Origin: Pseudopedobacter sp038237895
GTDB taxonomy: Bacteria; Bacteroidota; Bacteroidia; Sphingobacteriales; Sphingobacteriaceae
Assembly: GCA_038237895.1 (NCBI GenBank)
Contig: JBBRYE010000016.1
Coordinates: 1-38,503 of the forward strand
DNA length: 38,503 bases
Direction: 5' to 3'
Shown one piece after another: positions 1 through 8,543 of this stretch. A program made the translations under genes and the position numbers. The notes under the pieces were generated by a model. That model did no database searches. It was not told where the DNA came from and saw nothing but the letters and a program-made list of their open reading frames with translations. Each line of letters starts with the position of its first letter. The first letter of the stretch is position 1.

Positions 1-1
1 A

Positions 2-781
2 GTTGAAACTACAGGCAATCCGGTAAGACTAGATCTTATTCCAGATAGAATGATTATAGATGGAGAAGGTTGGGATGCTGTTCCGGTTACCGTAAGAGTA
101 TTAGATTCAAAAGGAAGACCTATAGAAACATCTAATGTTCCAGTAAAATTTGAACTTACCGGACCAGGTAACATAATAGGTCTCGGAAACGGGAACCCCA
201 ATTCGCATGAACCTGAAAAAGGAAATATTCATACTTTGTATAATGGCCTTGCACAAGTAATCTTGCAAAGTAAATCAAATAGTAGCGGAAATTTATCTCT
301 TAAGGCAATTTCACCAGGTCTTAAAGATGCTGTGGTTAATATTACTGTTAAAGCTTCTCATCAAATTCCTGTAGTACCAACACCAAGTTCTGCACTTGTT
401 GTAGATAAATGGCTTGTTTCAAAAGTTACATTAGAAAGACCTGATCCTCATCAGACAATAGCGAGTTTTGATATGAACAGCTGGGCTCCAACTTCAACAG
501 GAGAGCTACACGCGTTAAATAAGGGTAGATTTTTAATTTATAGAAGCTCATTTACACCATATTCCGATCAGCAGGCACTTGGAAGTGTTTTAATAATAAA
601 GCAGGTAGTTGGCAAGGCAGAAGTTTATGTTAATAAAAAACTAATGTTAACTAAAGACTATTTTGAAACGAATAATATTAGTATTATTCTTCCTCCAGGT
701 GAAGGTGAACATATTATAAGTGTGTTATTAGAAGGTGAACCAAATCAAAATGTAGGGTTAGGAGGAATTGTGATTCAATAA
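2..781 (+). CDS. C-terminal fragment of a GH2-family glycosidase (beta-galactosidase type), cut by the window edge
   Basis: The reading frame is open from base 2, so this is the 3' end of a longer gene; the first ATG at 50 is internal. About 259 residues are visible. The first half, from about PDRMIIDGEGWDAVPVTV to VILQSK, reads like the immunoglobulin-like fifth domain of large Bacteroidota GH2 galactosidases (invader and oxygen-binding type), with the typical 'GPG.IIGLGNGNP' stretch. The second half (from about VVPTPSSALVVDKWLVS) is a beta-sandwich resembling the accessory domain at the end of such enzymes. The catalytic TIM barrel lies outside the window, so substrate specificity cannot be judged. 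The protein is probably periplasmic. It is followed after 150 bases by a GH29 fucosidase, consistent with a glycan-utilisation locus. The GH2 call is from family resemblance only. Confidence 0.75.
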   Translation, partial: VETTGNPVRLDLIPDRMIIDGEGWDAVPVTVRVLDSKGRPIETSNVPVKFELTGPGNIIGLGNGNPNSHEPEKGNIHTLYNGLAQVILQSKSNSSGNLSLKAISPGLKDAVVNITVKASHQIPVVPTPSSALVVDKWLVSKVTLERPDPHQTIASFDMNSWAPTSTGELHALNKGRFLIYRSSFTPYSDQQALGSVLIIKQVVGKAEVYVNKKLMLTKDYFETNNISIILPPGEGEHIISVLLEGEPNQNVGLGGIVIQ

Positions 782-931
782 TAATATTTACAAAAGGGTA
801 GTTTGAACCAAATTAATTCTTTTGCTTATTATGGAAAAAGGACTTTAGTGTGTTCTGAAAAAACAATTAAATATAAAAATATGTCAAATAGGGGATAAAA
901 TCAATATCCAATTCGTTCAATTATTATTAAT

Positions 932-2227
932 ATGAAAATTTATAGAAAAAGCATCATTTTATTTTGTTTTGTAATTTTTGCTCTAAAAATTAGTGCGCAA
1001 AATTATAAACCAACAGCACAAAATCTTGAGGCAAGAAAATGGTTTGAGGATGCAAAATTTGGTTTATTTATACACTGGGGTGTTTATAGTACTTTAGCAA
1101 ATGGCGAGTGGGTTATGCATACCCAAAAGATTGCTAAAAAAGATTATGAAAAGTTACCTGCCTTTTTTAATCCCACCGAGTTTAATGCTAAAGAATGGGT
1201 TTCTATGGCAAAAGCCGCAGGAATGAAATATATTACAATAACCACTCGGCATCACGATGGATTTTCCATGTATAATACAAATCAATCAGACTGGAACATC
1301 ATAAAGCTTACTCCTTACAAAAAAGACCCTATTAAAAGTTTAGCAGACGAGTGTCATGCTCAAGGAATTAAATTATTTTTTTATTATTCCTTATTAGATT
1401 GGTATCGTGACGATTATTTTCCACTAGGCAATACCGGGCAATTTTCTGGCAGGCCAGATAAAGGTGATTGGAATAATTACCTTAACTTTATGAATGCGCA
1501 GTTAACAGAATTATTAACTAATTATGGTGAAGTTGCAGGTATTTGGTTTGATGGATTTTGGGATAAAAAGGATTCGGATTGGAAGTTAAATGAAACTTAT
1601 GAGCTTATTCATAAGCTGCAACCTCAGTGTTTAATAGGAAATAATCATCATGAAGCAATTAAAGAAGGTGAAGATTTTCAGATGTTTGAGAAAGATTTAC
1701 CCGGTGCAAACACAGCAGGTTTTAATAAAGAATCTGTCATTGGTAGCCTACCTTTAGAAACATGTGAAACTATGAATAACTCATGGGGATTTAACCTTAA
1801 AGATGATAAGTATAAATCGGCGAAAGATATTATACATTATTTAGTAAAAGCAGCAGGCAATAATGCTAATTTATTAGTGAATGTAGGACCTATGTCTAAT
1901 GGCAAAATCCAGCCAGAGTTTATAGATACCTTGCAAAAGATAGGTAAATGGTTGGCTAAATATGGCGAAACAATTTATGGTACTAAGGCAGGCCCAATAG
2001 CTCCACGTTCTTGGGGAGTAACCACTCAAAAAAACAATAAAATATACGTACATCTATTAAATCCTGAAGATAATGCTCTGCTTTTACAAGGTATTTCCCA
2101 GAAAATTAAAAGTATAAGTATTTATGGAACTAGTAGTAAGTTAAAATTTCAACAGGATAATTTAGGTATAACAGTAATGATACCGAAAATACTTCAGGAT
2201 TATGATACTATTTTAGTTCTGGAATAA
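932..2227 (+). CDS. Alpha-L-fucosidase, GH29, secreted
   Basis: This enzyme releases terminal L-fucose from glycans by a retaining mechanism. Residues 1-22 form a signal peptide ending in ISAQ, so the enzyme is periplasmic or exported. The GH29 barrel starts around residue 30 with NLEARKWFEDAKFGLFIHWG, carries the substrate-binding pair H107-H108 in TRHHDGFSM, and has the catalytic nucleophile D207 in GIWFDGFW. Its 431 residues fit the short, single-barrel GH29 type with only a small C-terminal beta domain. It is a clear paralogue of the fucosidase at 11438-12763, which sits inside the fucose catabolic operon; this copy lies with the GH2 and GH16 genes instead. The enzyme class is well supported; linkage preference is not visible. 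Confidence 0.93.
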   Translation: MKIYRKSIILFCFVIFALKISAQNYKPTAQNLEARKWFEDAKFGLFIHWGVYSTLANGEWVMHTQKIAKKDYEKLPAFFNPTEFNAKEWVSMAKAAGMKYITITTRHHDGFSMYNTNQSDWNIIKLTPYKKDPIKSLADECHAQGIKLFFYYSLLDWYRDDYFPLGNTGQFSGRPDKGDWNNYLNFMNAQLTELLTNYGEVAGIWFDGFWDKKDSDWKLNETYELIHKLQPQCLIGNNHHEAIKEGEDFQMFEKDLPGANTAGFNKESVIGSLPLETCETMNNSWGFNLKDDKYKSAKDIIHYLVKAAGNNANLLVNVGPMSNGKIQPEFIDTLQKIGKWLAKYGETIYGTKAGPIAPRSWGVTTQKNNKIYVHLLNPEDNALLLQGISQKIKSISIYGTSSKLKFQQDNLGITVMIPKILQDYDTILVLE

Positions 2228-2341
2228 ATATTCAAATCAGTAATACTTTTCTCTCTAATATCAATTGCTAATTGAAAATTAGTAATTGATAATTCAATAG
2301 ATTAGTAATGTCCTAATTCGTATTGAATTTTAGTTACTATT

Positions 2342-2372
2342 GGGAACGTTCCTATAAAATGGGAACATTCCC
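2342..2372. promoter_or_regulatory. Pair of LacI-type operator-like palindromes
   Basis: Two near-identical palindromes lie in the gap before the T9SS protein: GGGAACGTTCC (2342-2352, with a perfect 10-base palindrome GGAACGTTCC) and GGGAACATTCCC (2361-2372). Their centres are 19 bases apart. The central CG of the first and the overall form match LacI/GalR-family operators. They sit about 28 bases upstream of a candidate -33 element. No LacI regulator gene is in the window. The binding protein is inferred. Confidence 0.5.
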
Positions 2373-2399
2373 GTTTAAAATTACCCAATAAATCAGGTG

Positions 2400-2426
2400 T
2401 TGAATTTATATATCCTAATACTTTTG
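2400..2426 (+). promoter_or_regulatory. Candidate Bacteroidota promoter for the T9SS protein
   Basis: TACTTTTG at 2419-2426 matches the Bacteroidota -7 consensus TAnnTTTG exactly. A TTG at 2400-2402 is the nearest -33 candidate, with a 16-base spacer that is slightly short. The start codon is 36 bases downstream. The two operator-like palindromes lie directly upstream. Confidence 0.4.
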
Positions 2427-2462
2427 ATTAAATAAATTATTTAACCAAATAAACCAATTATC

Positions 2463-4355
2463 ATGAAGAAATTTTACGTTCTAATTTTTTGCGCTTTTAT
2501 TTCATTAGAGTGCTTTTCTCAAAATGTTGTAATTAACAAAGTTCTTAATTCTGGTGTTGCAGCTGGGACCGGAGATGCTGTTGAATTGATAGTTGTAGGA
2601 GCTCACCCTTTAGCTACAGTAGATTTAAGAGGTATGATGATTAAAAATTATACAGCAAATGGAGCTACTGATGCTGGTGGTTGTTACACCTTTACTACCA
2701 ATGCTTTGTGGTCTAATGTTAAATCTGGAACCATCATTGTGTTAAGAAGAAATACTGCTTCTACTGATGTAAGTATAACCGCAGGAACAGATTTTAATTT
2801 GGATATAAATTTAGATGATGCGACTTATTTTACTGCGGGTACTAATGCAATGAATATCATCAGTGCTGATATGGTTCTTATCAAAGCAGCTGGGAGTACG
2901 GCAGCAGGTGAAACAGGCGCAATACATGCGCTATCTTTTGGTAATACAAATCCTACAACACCATTTACAAATGTTACAAGCCCAAAATTACGAACAGTTA
3001 CAAGTATGGGTACTGCAGGCTCTTTTGCTTATGTTGCCAATTTTAATGGGTTTTTATCAGATTTTAATAGTGCTACTCCACCAGCAGGATTAAACGTAGC
3101 TACGCCAACTAATGCCGATGTAATATCTGGAGGAATTAGTTTAGGTACCCCAACTGTATTAGCAAGTGGTAATTCTAGAAACAGCAGGTTTGTAAATATT
3201 TTAAGACCAAGTGTGGTTATAGAATCAGTTTACAATAGTGGGCTGACAAATGGAATAGGTGATGTAATTAAACTTAAAGTTTTAAGTGCATCAAATCTAG
3301 ATATGAGGGGAATGTTTATTAAAGACTTTAAAACTAATGGCACTGCTTCTAATATATATTATAAGTTCAGCGATGCTGTGGGTTCAATTTTTGCAAGTGT
3401 TCCTTCTGGTACTGTAATTACGTTAACAAGAGCAGCTTCGGGAACTAGCGCAGATGTTAACAGTGCAGATCTAACTTTAGATTTGTTACTCATTAATACA
3501 GTAAATGCAAGTAGTACAGAAATTAATTCTACCAATACAGATGCCACAAACTTTTTTGATGTTGATGAAAATGATATGGTCGTTCTGCAGCCTTCAGCAG
3601 ATAATAACCTGAACTTAAACGCTGAAGCAATTGTTGTTCATGCAATGGCTTATGGTTCTGTTTTTTCTACGGCAGCTTCTAAATATGAGTTAATTGGTTT
3701 TGGCCCGAAAGTAGGTATTGCAACAGCAGTACCAGCTGATGCGAAAATTGAAGTTCAAAATACTAGTAGCCCAATAAATTACTATAATAGTAATTTATCC
3801 GTTGCTTTTAATGTGTTGCCTGTAGAATTAATATCATTCACAGCAAAAAAACAATTAAACTCGGTTATTCTTAAATGGAATTCTTTAAGCGAAAGTAACA
3901 ACGCCAGATACGATATTTATAGAGCTGACAATGGTGTTGATTTTATTAAGCTAGCTTCTGTTAATGGAGCTGGAACATCATTAAAAGAATTAAATTACAG
4001 TTATAACGATAACAATCCTTTAGCTGGCGATAATTATTATAAGCTTGTTCAGGTTGATTTTGATGGTAAAGAAAAAGTATTAAAGATCATAGTTTTAAAT
4101 AATAGTTTAGAGTCTTTAAATGCCTACATTAATAATAACATTTTAATTATTAATGCTTTTTCAGCTAAGCAGCAAACAGCTAACATTTCACTTTACAATA
4201 CTAATGGTCAAGTATTATATAAAGAGTCACTTAACCTTCAAAAAGGATCTAATGCATTATCTTTAGAAATTAAGAACGATGCCTCATTTTATATCCTTAA
4301 GGTACAACTAGACAATGATATTTTAGTAAGAAAGGTAGCTAACATTACTTTTTAA
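2463..4355 (+). CDS. Secreted protein with two lamin-tail-like repeats and a T9SS sorting domain
   Basis: Residues 1-20 are a signal peptide. Two related beta-rich units follow, roughly residues 21-245 and 250-440. Each opens with a V-I-x-x-V-x-NSG-x3-G-x-GD pattern and contains LRGM/MRGM-x-IK, as in LTD (lamin tail) domains of Bacteroidota surface proteins. From about residue 450 (LPVELISFTAKKQ) there is a fibronectin-like linker. The last ~75 residues (ISLYNTNGQVLYKES ... ILKVQLDNDILVRKV) look like a type A T9SS C-terminal sorting domain, implying export through the type IX system and attachment at the cell surface. It stands alone between a fucosidase and a GH16-like lipoprotein, with an operator-like pair and a good promoter upstream, so it is probably co-regulated with glycan use. 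No catalytic motif is seen; a binding or structural surface role is inference. Confidence 0.75.
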   Translation: MKKFYVLIFCAFISLECFSQNVVINKVLNSGVAAGTGDAVELIVVGAHPLATVDLRGMMIKNYTANGATDAGGCYTFTTNALWSNVKSGTIIVLRRNTASTDVSITAGTDFNLDINLDDATYFTAGTNAMNIISADMVLIKAAGSTAAGETGAIHALSFGNTNPTTPFTNVTSPKLRTVTSMGTAGSFAYVANFNGFLSDFNSATPPAGLNVATPTNADVISGGISLGTPTVLASGNSRNSRFVNILRPSVVIESVYNSGLTNGIGDVIKLKVLSASNLDMRGMFIKDFKTNGTASNIYYKFSDAVGSIFASVPSGTVITLTRAASGTSADVNSADLTLDLLLINTVNASSTEINSTNTDATNFFDVDENDMVVLQPSADNNLNLNAEAIVVHAMAYGSVFSTAASKYELIGFGPKVGIATAVPADAKIEVQNTSSPINYYNSNLSVAFNVLPVELISFTAKKQLNSVILKWNSLSESNNARYDIYRADNGVDFIKLASVNGAGTSLKELNYSYNDNNPLAGDNYYKLVQVDFDGKEKVLKIIVLNNSLESLNAYINNNILIINAFSAKQQTANISLYNTNGQVLYKESLNLQKGSNALSLEIKNDASFYILKVQLDNDILVRKVANITF

Positions 4356-4380
4356 TTTTATTTATTCTTTACTAATAAAT

Positions 4381-4420
4381 AATTAAACAGCATTTAAATC
4401 AATTTAAATGCTGTTTAATT
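4381..4420 (+). terminator. Long hairpin after the T9SS protein gene
   Basis: AATTAAACAGCATTTAAA (4381-4398) pairs perfectly with TTTAAATGCTGTTTAATT (4403-4420) around a four-base loop. The stem is 18 bp and lies 26 bases after the stop codon. There is only a weak T-run afterwards, but position and stem fit a transcription stop. Confidence 0.6.
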
Positions 4421-4510
4421 ATCTGGTCGTTTCACATATTCTATTCCTTTTTCAATTCTGTATAAATAATTAATCTTTCTATTTAGGTAAAGAATAATAA
4501 ACGTTTTTAA

Positions 4511-5857
4511 ATGAAAAAAAATAATTTTCTGGTAGTTTTATCAATTTCACTAGTATTACTTTCATGTAAAGAAACATTATTAAATTCTGATAATACCGTT
4601 CTTAATTCTACAACTTTTGGTCCTCCTGTAGGTCAAAATTATCAATTACTTTTTGAAGATGAGTTTAATGGAAATAGTTGTGATGACAATTGGTTTCCTA
4701 GAGTTGATTCTACTTATGCAAATGGCAAATCAAGAAATAGAGCAGAGAATGTTAGCATTGAGAATGGAATGGCAGAAATTAGTTACCGCCAAATAAGTAA
4801 TAACCCTGTTGTACATACAGGCGGAGGTTTAATTTCGAGAAAATTATTTGGCTATGGATATTATGAAGCTCGTATAAAATTTTTCAAACAATCTAAAGGG
4901 TTTCATCAGTCTTTTTGGTCTTTAGCTAGTGGTGTCACTAGTTTTTTAAGACTTTCATTTGAGGCAGGGCTTTACCCTCGTTTCAGTACAGTAATAGAAA
5001 TTGATGGGGTTGAGTTTGATTCAAAACCTGGCTCACAAATAGAAACCAATAATCTAACCTACATACCTACACGTAGAAGTCAAGGAGCAAGAAAAGTAGG
5101 TGCACCAGCTAGCGAATGGGTCGTTATTGGTTATGAATGGCTTCCTGGGAAGATTAAATATTATGTAGATGGAATTTTAAAAGATGAAATAAATCTTACA
5201 GGCGACTTTAACGTTTACAGCCCACAAAATATTTGGATAACAGGGTTAGCTACACCAACTTTTGTAAGTCCAGAAACTAGCTATTTTGATTTTGGAGGAC
5301 ATGAACCTTTAACTATTCCTGATGCTAAAATGCAGGTGTCTTATGTTAAATATTGGGCCAAACCTAGTATTGGTCTAAACTTATTAGGTAATGGTTCTTT
5401 TGAATATATACAGCAAGTAAGCACAACGGTATCTAGAGGATTTGAAGATCCTATAGGATGGATAGAACCTTTTGCACCGTTTGTTTCTGGTTTTAATAGG
5501 GATGCAAGTAGAGTTGAAACAGCAAGCGATTCTAAAGAAGGCAGTAATAGATTAATGCACCTTGCAACAATTCCTTATTTAACAACAACAAAACAGATAT
5601 TAAATGCCATTCCAAATGGAACATATAAGCTAACAGCTTGGGTAAAAAGCTCCGCTCATTCTATTCCTTCTAACATGAGTTGCTCAGGCTTTGGTAATAC
5701 AGAAAAATTCATAAACATACCAATATCTAATAATTGGGTGCAAATAACGATAGACAATATCAATGTTACTACAAATCAAGTAAGTATATCATTTAATTCT
5801 ACAGCCCAAGCTAATGAATGGATATATGTTGATGATGTAGTTTTTAAAGCCAAATAA
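4511..5857 (+). CDS. GH16-like lipoprotein with C-terminal carbohydrate-binding-like domain
   Basis: The N-terminus is a lipoprotein signal with lipobox LLSC (lipidated C19), so the product is membrane-anchored. Residues ~44-283 resemble the GH16 jelly roll: QLLFEDEFNG near the start, a GYGYYEARIKF strand, the ExDxxE catalytic pattern as E163-I-D165-G-V-E168, then WVVIGYEWLPGKIKYYVDG and a closing VSYVKYW strand. From about 289 (NLLGNGSFEY) to the end the sequence looks like a CenC-type carbohydrate-binding beta-sandwich. GH16 enzymes cleave beta-1,3/1,4 glucans or galactans by a retaining mechanism; the substrate here is unknown. The G between D165 and E168 is unusual beside the more common hydrophobic residues (EIDIFE/EIDIVE), so activity should not be taken for granted. 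It is the last gene of the upstream glycan cluster. Confidence 0.75.
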   Translation: MKKNNFLVVLSISLVLLSCKETLLNSDNTVLNSTTFGPPVGQNYQLLFEDEFNGNSCDDNWFPRVDSTYANGKSRNRAENVSIENGMAEISYRQISNNPVVHTGGGLISRKLFGYGYYEARIKFFKQSKGFHQSFWSLASGVTSFLRLSFEAGLYPRFSTVIEIDGVEFDSKPGSQIETNNLTYIPTRRSQGARKVGAPASEWVVIGYEWLPGKIKYYVDGILKDEINLTGDFNVYSPQNIWITGLATPTFVSPETSYFDFGGHEPLTIPDAKMQVSYVKYWAKPSIGLNLLGNGSFEYIQQVSTTVSRGFEDPIGWIEPFAPFVSGFNRDASRVETASDSKEGSNRLMHLATIPYLTTTKQILNAIPNGTYKLTAWVKSSAHSIPSNMSCSGFGNTEKFINIPISNNWVQITIDNINVTTNQVSISFNSTAQANEWIYVDDVVFKAK

Positions 5858-5863
5858 TTATTT

Positions 5864-5886
5864 AAAAGTATTTAAAATACTTTTTT
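5864..5886 (+). terminator. A/T-rich hairpin after the GH16-like gene
   Basis: AAAAGTATTT (5864-5873) and AAATACTTTT (5875-5884) are complementary and are followed by more Ts, starting seven bases after the stop codon at 5857. The stem is A/T-rich and therefore weak. The rest of the gap to the convergent regulator gene at 6076 shows no feature I can name. Confidence 0.45.
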
Positions 5887-6075
5887 AAGTTTTCTAAAGG
5901 CTAAAATAATACTTTTATATAAAAGCTTCATTAATAAAAGTTGTACAGGTTGAAATACCAGAGATTGCTTTAAGTAAAAAGGTAATTTGTTTATACAGTA
6001 ATAAGCATAAAGTTTAAATCAAAAATTAGATAAAAAAATAAGCTTTAGATATTTAAAAGCATGTTTATAAATTAT

Positions 6076-6801
6076 TTAACTAGATAGGTTTTTTGAGGTC
6101 TGCAATGCGATTTTTATCATTTTTAATCGCATTATTTCACTAAACCTAAATGAGGGAAGGTAAATGCTAAAACTAGCAATCACTTTTTCGGCTTTATATA
6201 TTGGAGTAGCAATTCCAGTAATTTGAACCGTATCTTCAATAAGCGCATATCCTTGTTTCTTAATCAGTTCAACTTGTTCAAATAGTTTTATTCTACTCGC
6301 AGCTTCTGGCCAAATTTTTTTATCTGGTAAGCCATGCAACTTTATAAAGTTTTGTAATTCCTTGTCAGGTAGCATAGCAACTAATAGTCTCCCAGTTGAT
6401 GAATCAAATGCATACTTTTCATCCGGCGTGGTGGCTTGAATTAGCTGATTGGATGATTTTCTAAAGATAACAGATCTTTTATCACCTTTTAAAACAGCAA
6501 TTAAAAAATTTTCATTTAACAAATTTTCGAATTTTTCTAGTGATAAAGTTGCCCTATCAATTAAATCTTTATACCCAAAAATACCATTCGAAATTTCATA
6601 AAATTTCTCTCCTAATATATATCCTTTTTCATGATGGGATTTTTTTAATAAGCCTCTTTCAACTAAAGTTTTTATAATATTAGCACAAGTGCCATTATTT
6701 AACCCTAAATCAGTAGAAATTTTCCCCATTAATTTAGCTTCAGTAGGGTTATTTGCTACGTATTCAATGATATCAATTGCTCTATTAATTACTTGAATCA
6801 T
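6076..6801 (-). CDS. IclR-family transcriptional regulator, likely of the fucose operon
   Basis: At 241 residues this has the standard IclR layout. The N-terminal winged helix-turn-helix spans about residues 1-65 (VINRAIDIIEYVA, then a recognition helix around NNGTCANIIKTLVERGLLKK). The effector domain follows (~75-241), with a GYILGEKFYEI hinge, the DSSTGRLLVAMLP region and a C-terminal VQITGIATPIYKAEKVIASFSIYLP core. IclR proteins bind small metabolites, often sugar acids, in this domain. The gene is transcribed away from fucP, with 117 bases between the two start codons, so it is the obvious candidate to control the fucose genes in response to fucose or a pathway acid such as fuconate or a keto-deoxy acid. 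The effector and the sign of regulation are inference. Confidence 0.9.
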   Translation of the reverse strand: MIQVINRAIDIIEYVANNPTEAKLMGKISTDLGLNNGTCANIIKTLVERGLLKKSHHEKGYILGEKFYEISNGIFGYKDLIDRATLSLEKFENLLNENFLIAVLKGDKRSVIFRKSSNQLIQATTPDEKYAFDSSTGRLLVAMLPDKELQNFIKLHGLPDKKIWPEAASRIKLFEQVELIKKQGYALIEDTVQITGIATPIYKAEKVIASFSIYLPSFRFSEIMRLKMIKIALQTSKNLSS

Positions 6802-6857
6802 AAATTATTTACCATATAATAGTACAATACTAGTTAAAAACTTTATAATATAAAATT

Positions 6858-6889
6858 TTTGCTTTATCTTAAAAAGTTTAATTAATTTG
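6858..6889 (+). promoter_or_regulatory. Candidate Bacteroidota promoter of the fucose operon
   Basis: TTTG at 6858-6861 (as TTTTTG) and TTAATTTG at 6882-6889 are spaced by 20 bases, matching the -33 TTTG / -7 TAnnTTTG consensus with one mismatch. The fucP start codon is 30 bases downstream. The element lies in the intergenic region shared with the divergent IclR gene, where an operator is expected; I could not define a convincing palindrome. Confidence 0.45.
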
Positions 6890-6918
6890 ATGTACCAAAA
6901 TTATAAACCATTATATCA

Positions 6919-8178
6919 ATGTCTAAAATCAAGACCTCAACTAATTTTGCCTTTTTTATGATAACATCCCTATTTTTTTTGTGGGGTTTTGTTCATAATC
7001 TAGATCCAATTCTAATCCCTCAATTAAAAAAGGCGTTTAGTTTAAGTACTTTACAGGCATCCTTAGTAGATTCAGCTGTATTTATAGCCTACTTTGTGAT
7101 GGCATTACCTGCAGGCGTAATCATGAAAAAGCATGGATATAGGGCTGGTATAATAGTAGGGTTATTATTATTTGCCATAGGTTCTTATCTGTTTATTCCA
7201 TCAGCAAACACTCAATCTTATGTTTTTTTTCTTATAGCTTTATTTGTAATTGCTTGTGGTTTAACAATCTTGGAGACAGCCGCAAATCCCTATGCAACAT
7301 TATTGGGTTCTCCAGAAAAAGCAACACAGAGATTAAATTTAGCGCAATCATTTAATGGTTTAGCAGCAACTATAGCCCCAATTATTGGTGCGAAAATCAT
7401 TTTAACAGAAGGTAATTCTTTAGAAGAATTAAACAGCATGACACCTTTAGCCAGAGAGCTTGCATTGGCTAGCGAAGCTTCATCTGTTAAAATGCCTTAT
7501 TTTATATTAGGATCTGTAATTCTATTGATTACAATAGTATTTTACTTTATTAAATTACCAGAAATTAAAGATGATATTGACCAAAAAGCTAAGAATGGAA
7601 TTATAAAAGTTTTAAAACACAGCCATTTAAAATGGGCAGTCATAGCTCAGTTTTTTTATGTGGGTGCTCAAGTTTGTGTTTTCAGTTTCTTTATCTTATA
7701 CGCAACAAAAGCCGCAAATATTTCTGAGTTAAAGGCTGCTCAATACGCTGGTTTTGGGGTAGGTATGGCATTTATGATTGGCCGTTTTGTGGGTACTTTC
7801 TTTATGAAATATGTTAGGCCTGAAACCCTTTTAACTGTTTATTCTATAATCTGTTCAATTTTAACAATTGTGGCTATGTTTACATCTGGTAGCATTGCAA
7901 TTTACACAGTAATTGGTATTGCATTCTTCATGTCTATCATGTTCCCTACCATTTTTTCTTTAGGGATTAAAGATTTGGGTTCTGATACCAAATTAGGAAG
8001 TAGTTTGATCATTATGTCCATTGTTGGAGGCGCTATTTTACCTCCTTTTTATGGTTATATAAGCGATATTTTTAATAATATTCAGTTCGGTTATGTTGTT
8101 CCATTGATATGTTTTGTCTTCATTCTATGTTTTGGAATATTTGGACATAAAATACAACCTTTAAAACACACTGTATGA
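6919..8178 (+). CDS. fucP: L-fucose:H+ symporter, MFS
   Basis: This 419-residue protein has about twelve hydrophobic segments and imports L-fucose with protons across the inner membrane. It follows the E. coli FucP pattern: LFFLWGFVHNLDPILIP in helix 1, ALPAGVIMKKHGYRAGIIVG after helix 2, and GLTILETAANPYATLLG with E118 at the place of the essential E135 of E. coli FucP. The following QRLNLAQSFNGLAA stretch is also family-typical. In helix 1 the acid is displaced: E. coli has NLND with D46, here the order is NLDP, so D29 is one residue earlier and P30 takes the D46 place. It is the first gene of the catabolic operon and its stop overlaps the next start (ATGA). The fucose assignment rests on both sequence and neighbours. 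Confidence 0.9.
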   Translation: MSKIKTSTNFAFFMITSLFFLWGFVHNLDPILIPQLKKAFSLSTLQASLVDSAVFIAYFVMALPAGVIMKKHGYRAGIIVGLLLFAIGSYLFIPSANTQSYVFFLIALFVIACGLTILETAANPYATLLGSPEKATQRLNLAQSFNGLAATIAPIIGAKIILTEGNSLEELNSMTPLARELALASEASSVKMPYFILGSVILLITIVFYFIKLPEIKDDIDQKAKNGIIKVLKHSHLKWAVIAQFFYVGAQVCVFSFFILYATKAANISELKAAQYAGFGVGMAFMIGRFVGTFFMKYVRPETLLTVYSIICSILTIVAMFTSGSIAIYTVIGIAFFMSIMFPTIFSLGIKDLGSDTKLGSSLIIMSIVGGAILPPFYGYISDIFNNIQFGYVVPLICFVFILCFGIFGHKIQPLKHTV

Positions 8179-8510
8179 AAAGACACTGTTTAACACTAGA
8201 CTTAAAAGATAATGAGGAAAGTATAAAAGCCTATGATGCTTGGCATTCCAAAGTTTGGCCTCACGTTATTCACAATATAATATCGTCTGGGATAAAAGAG
8301 ATGCAAATTTATAGAGTAAACACCCGGTTGTTTATGATTATAGATGTTAATTCATCTTTCAGTTTTGAGAAGAAAGCTTCTCTAGAATCAGTCAACAAGA
8401 AAGTACAGGAATGGAATGCTTTAATGTTAGAATTTCAAGAACCTTTAACCTATGCCAAGCCAGGCGAAAAATGGGTTTTAATGGAGAAGATATTTGATTT
8501 GAATCAGTAA
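8175..8510 (+). CDS. L-fucose/L-rhamnose mutarotase, RhaM family (COG3254), copy 1
   Basis: This 111-residue protein matches the RhaM (DUF718) family, dimeric alpha/beta proteins that interconvert the alpha and beta anomers of 6-deoxy sugars. The catalytic histidine is H24 in AYDAWHSKVWPHV, the counterpart of RRHNPIWPE in E. coli RhaM. The C-terminus closes with EKWVLMEKIFDL. Anomer exchange would supply the form required by the sugar dehydrogenase. In the well-studied Xanthomonas non-phosphorylating fucose pathway the mutarotase also belongs to COG3254. The start overlaps the fucP stop by four bases, indicating translational coupling. A close paralogue follows immediately. Confidence 0.85.
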   Translation: MKRHCLTLDLKDNEESIKAYDAWHSKVWPHVIHNIISSGIKEMQIYRVNTRLFMIIDVNSSFSFEKKASLESVNKKVQEWNALMLEFQEPLTYAKPGEKWVLMEKIFDLNQ

Positions 8511-8543
8511 TTGAATAGAAAAAATTATTCGCAAAATCATAAA

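Noticed and set aside
2863..3093. Open frame inside the T9SS protein gene
   Set aside because: It is rich in Q and L from out-of-frame reading of repeats, has no family resemblance, and overlaps a well-supported gene entirely.
8511..8543. TTG start 33 bases before the second mutarotase ATG
   Set aside because: The 11 extra residues have no counterpart in the paralogue, and the ATG aligns with the family start.
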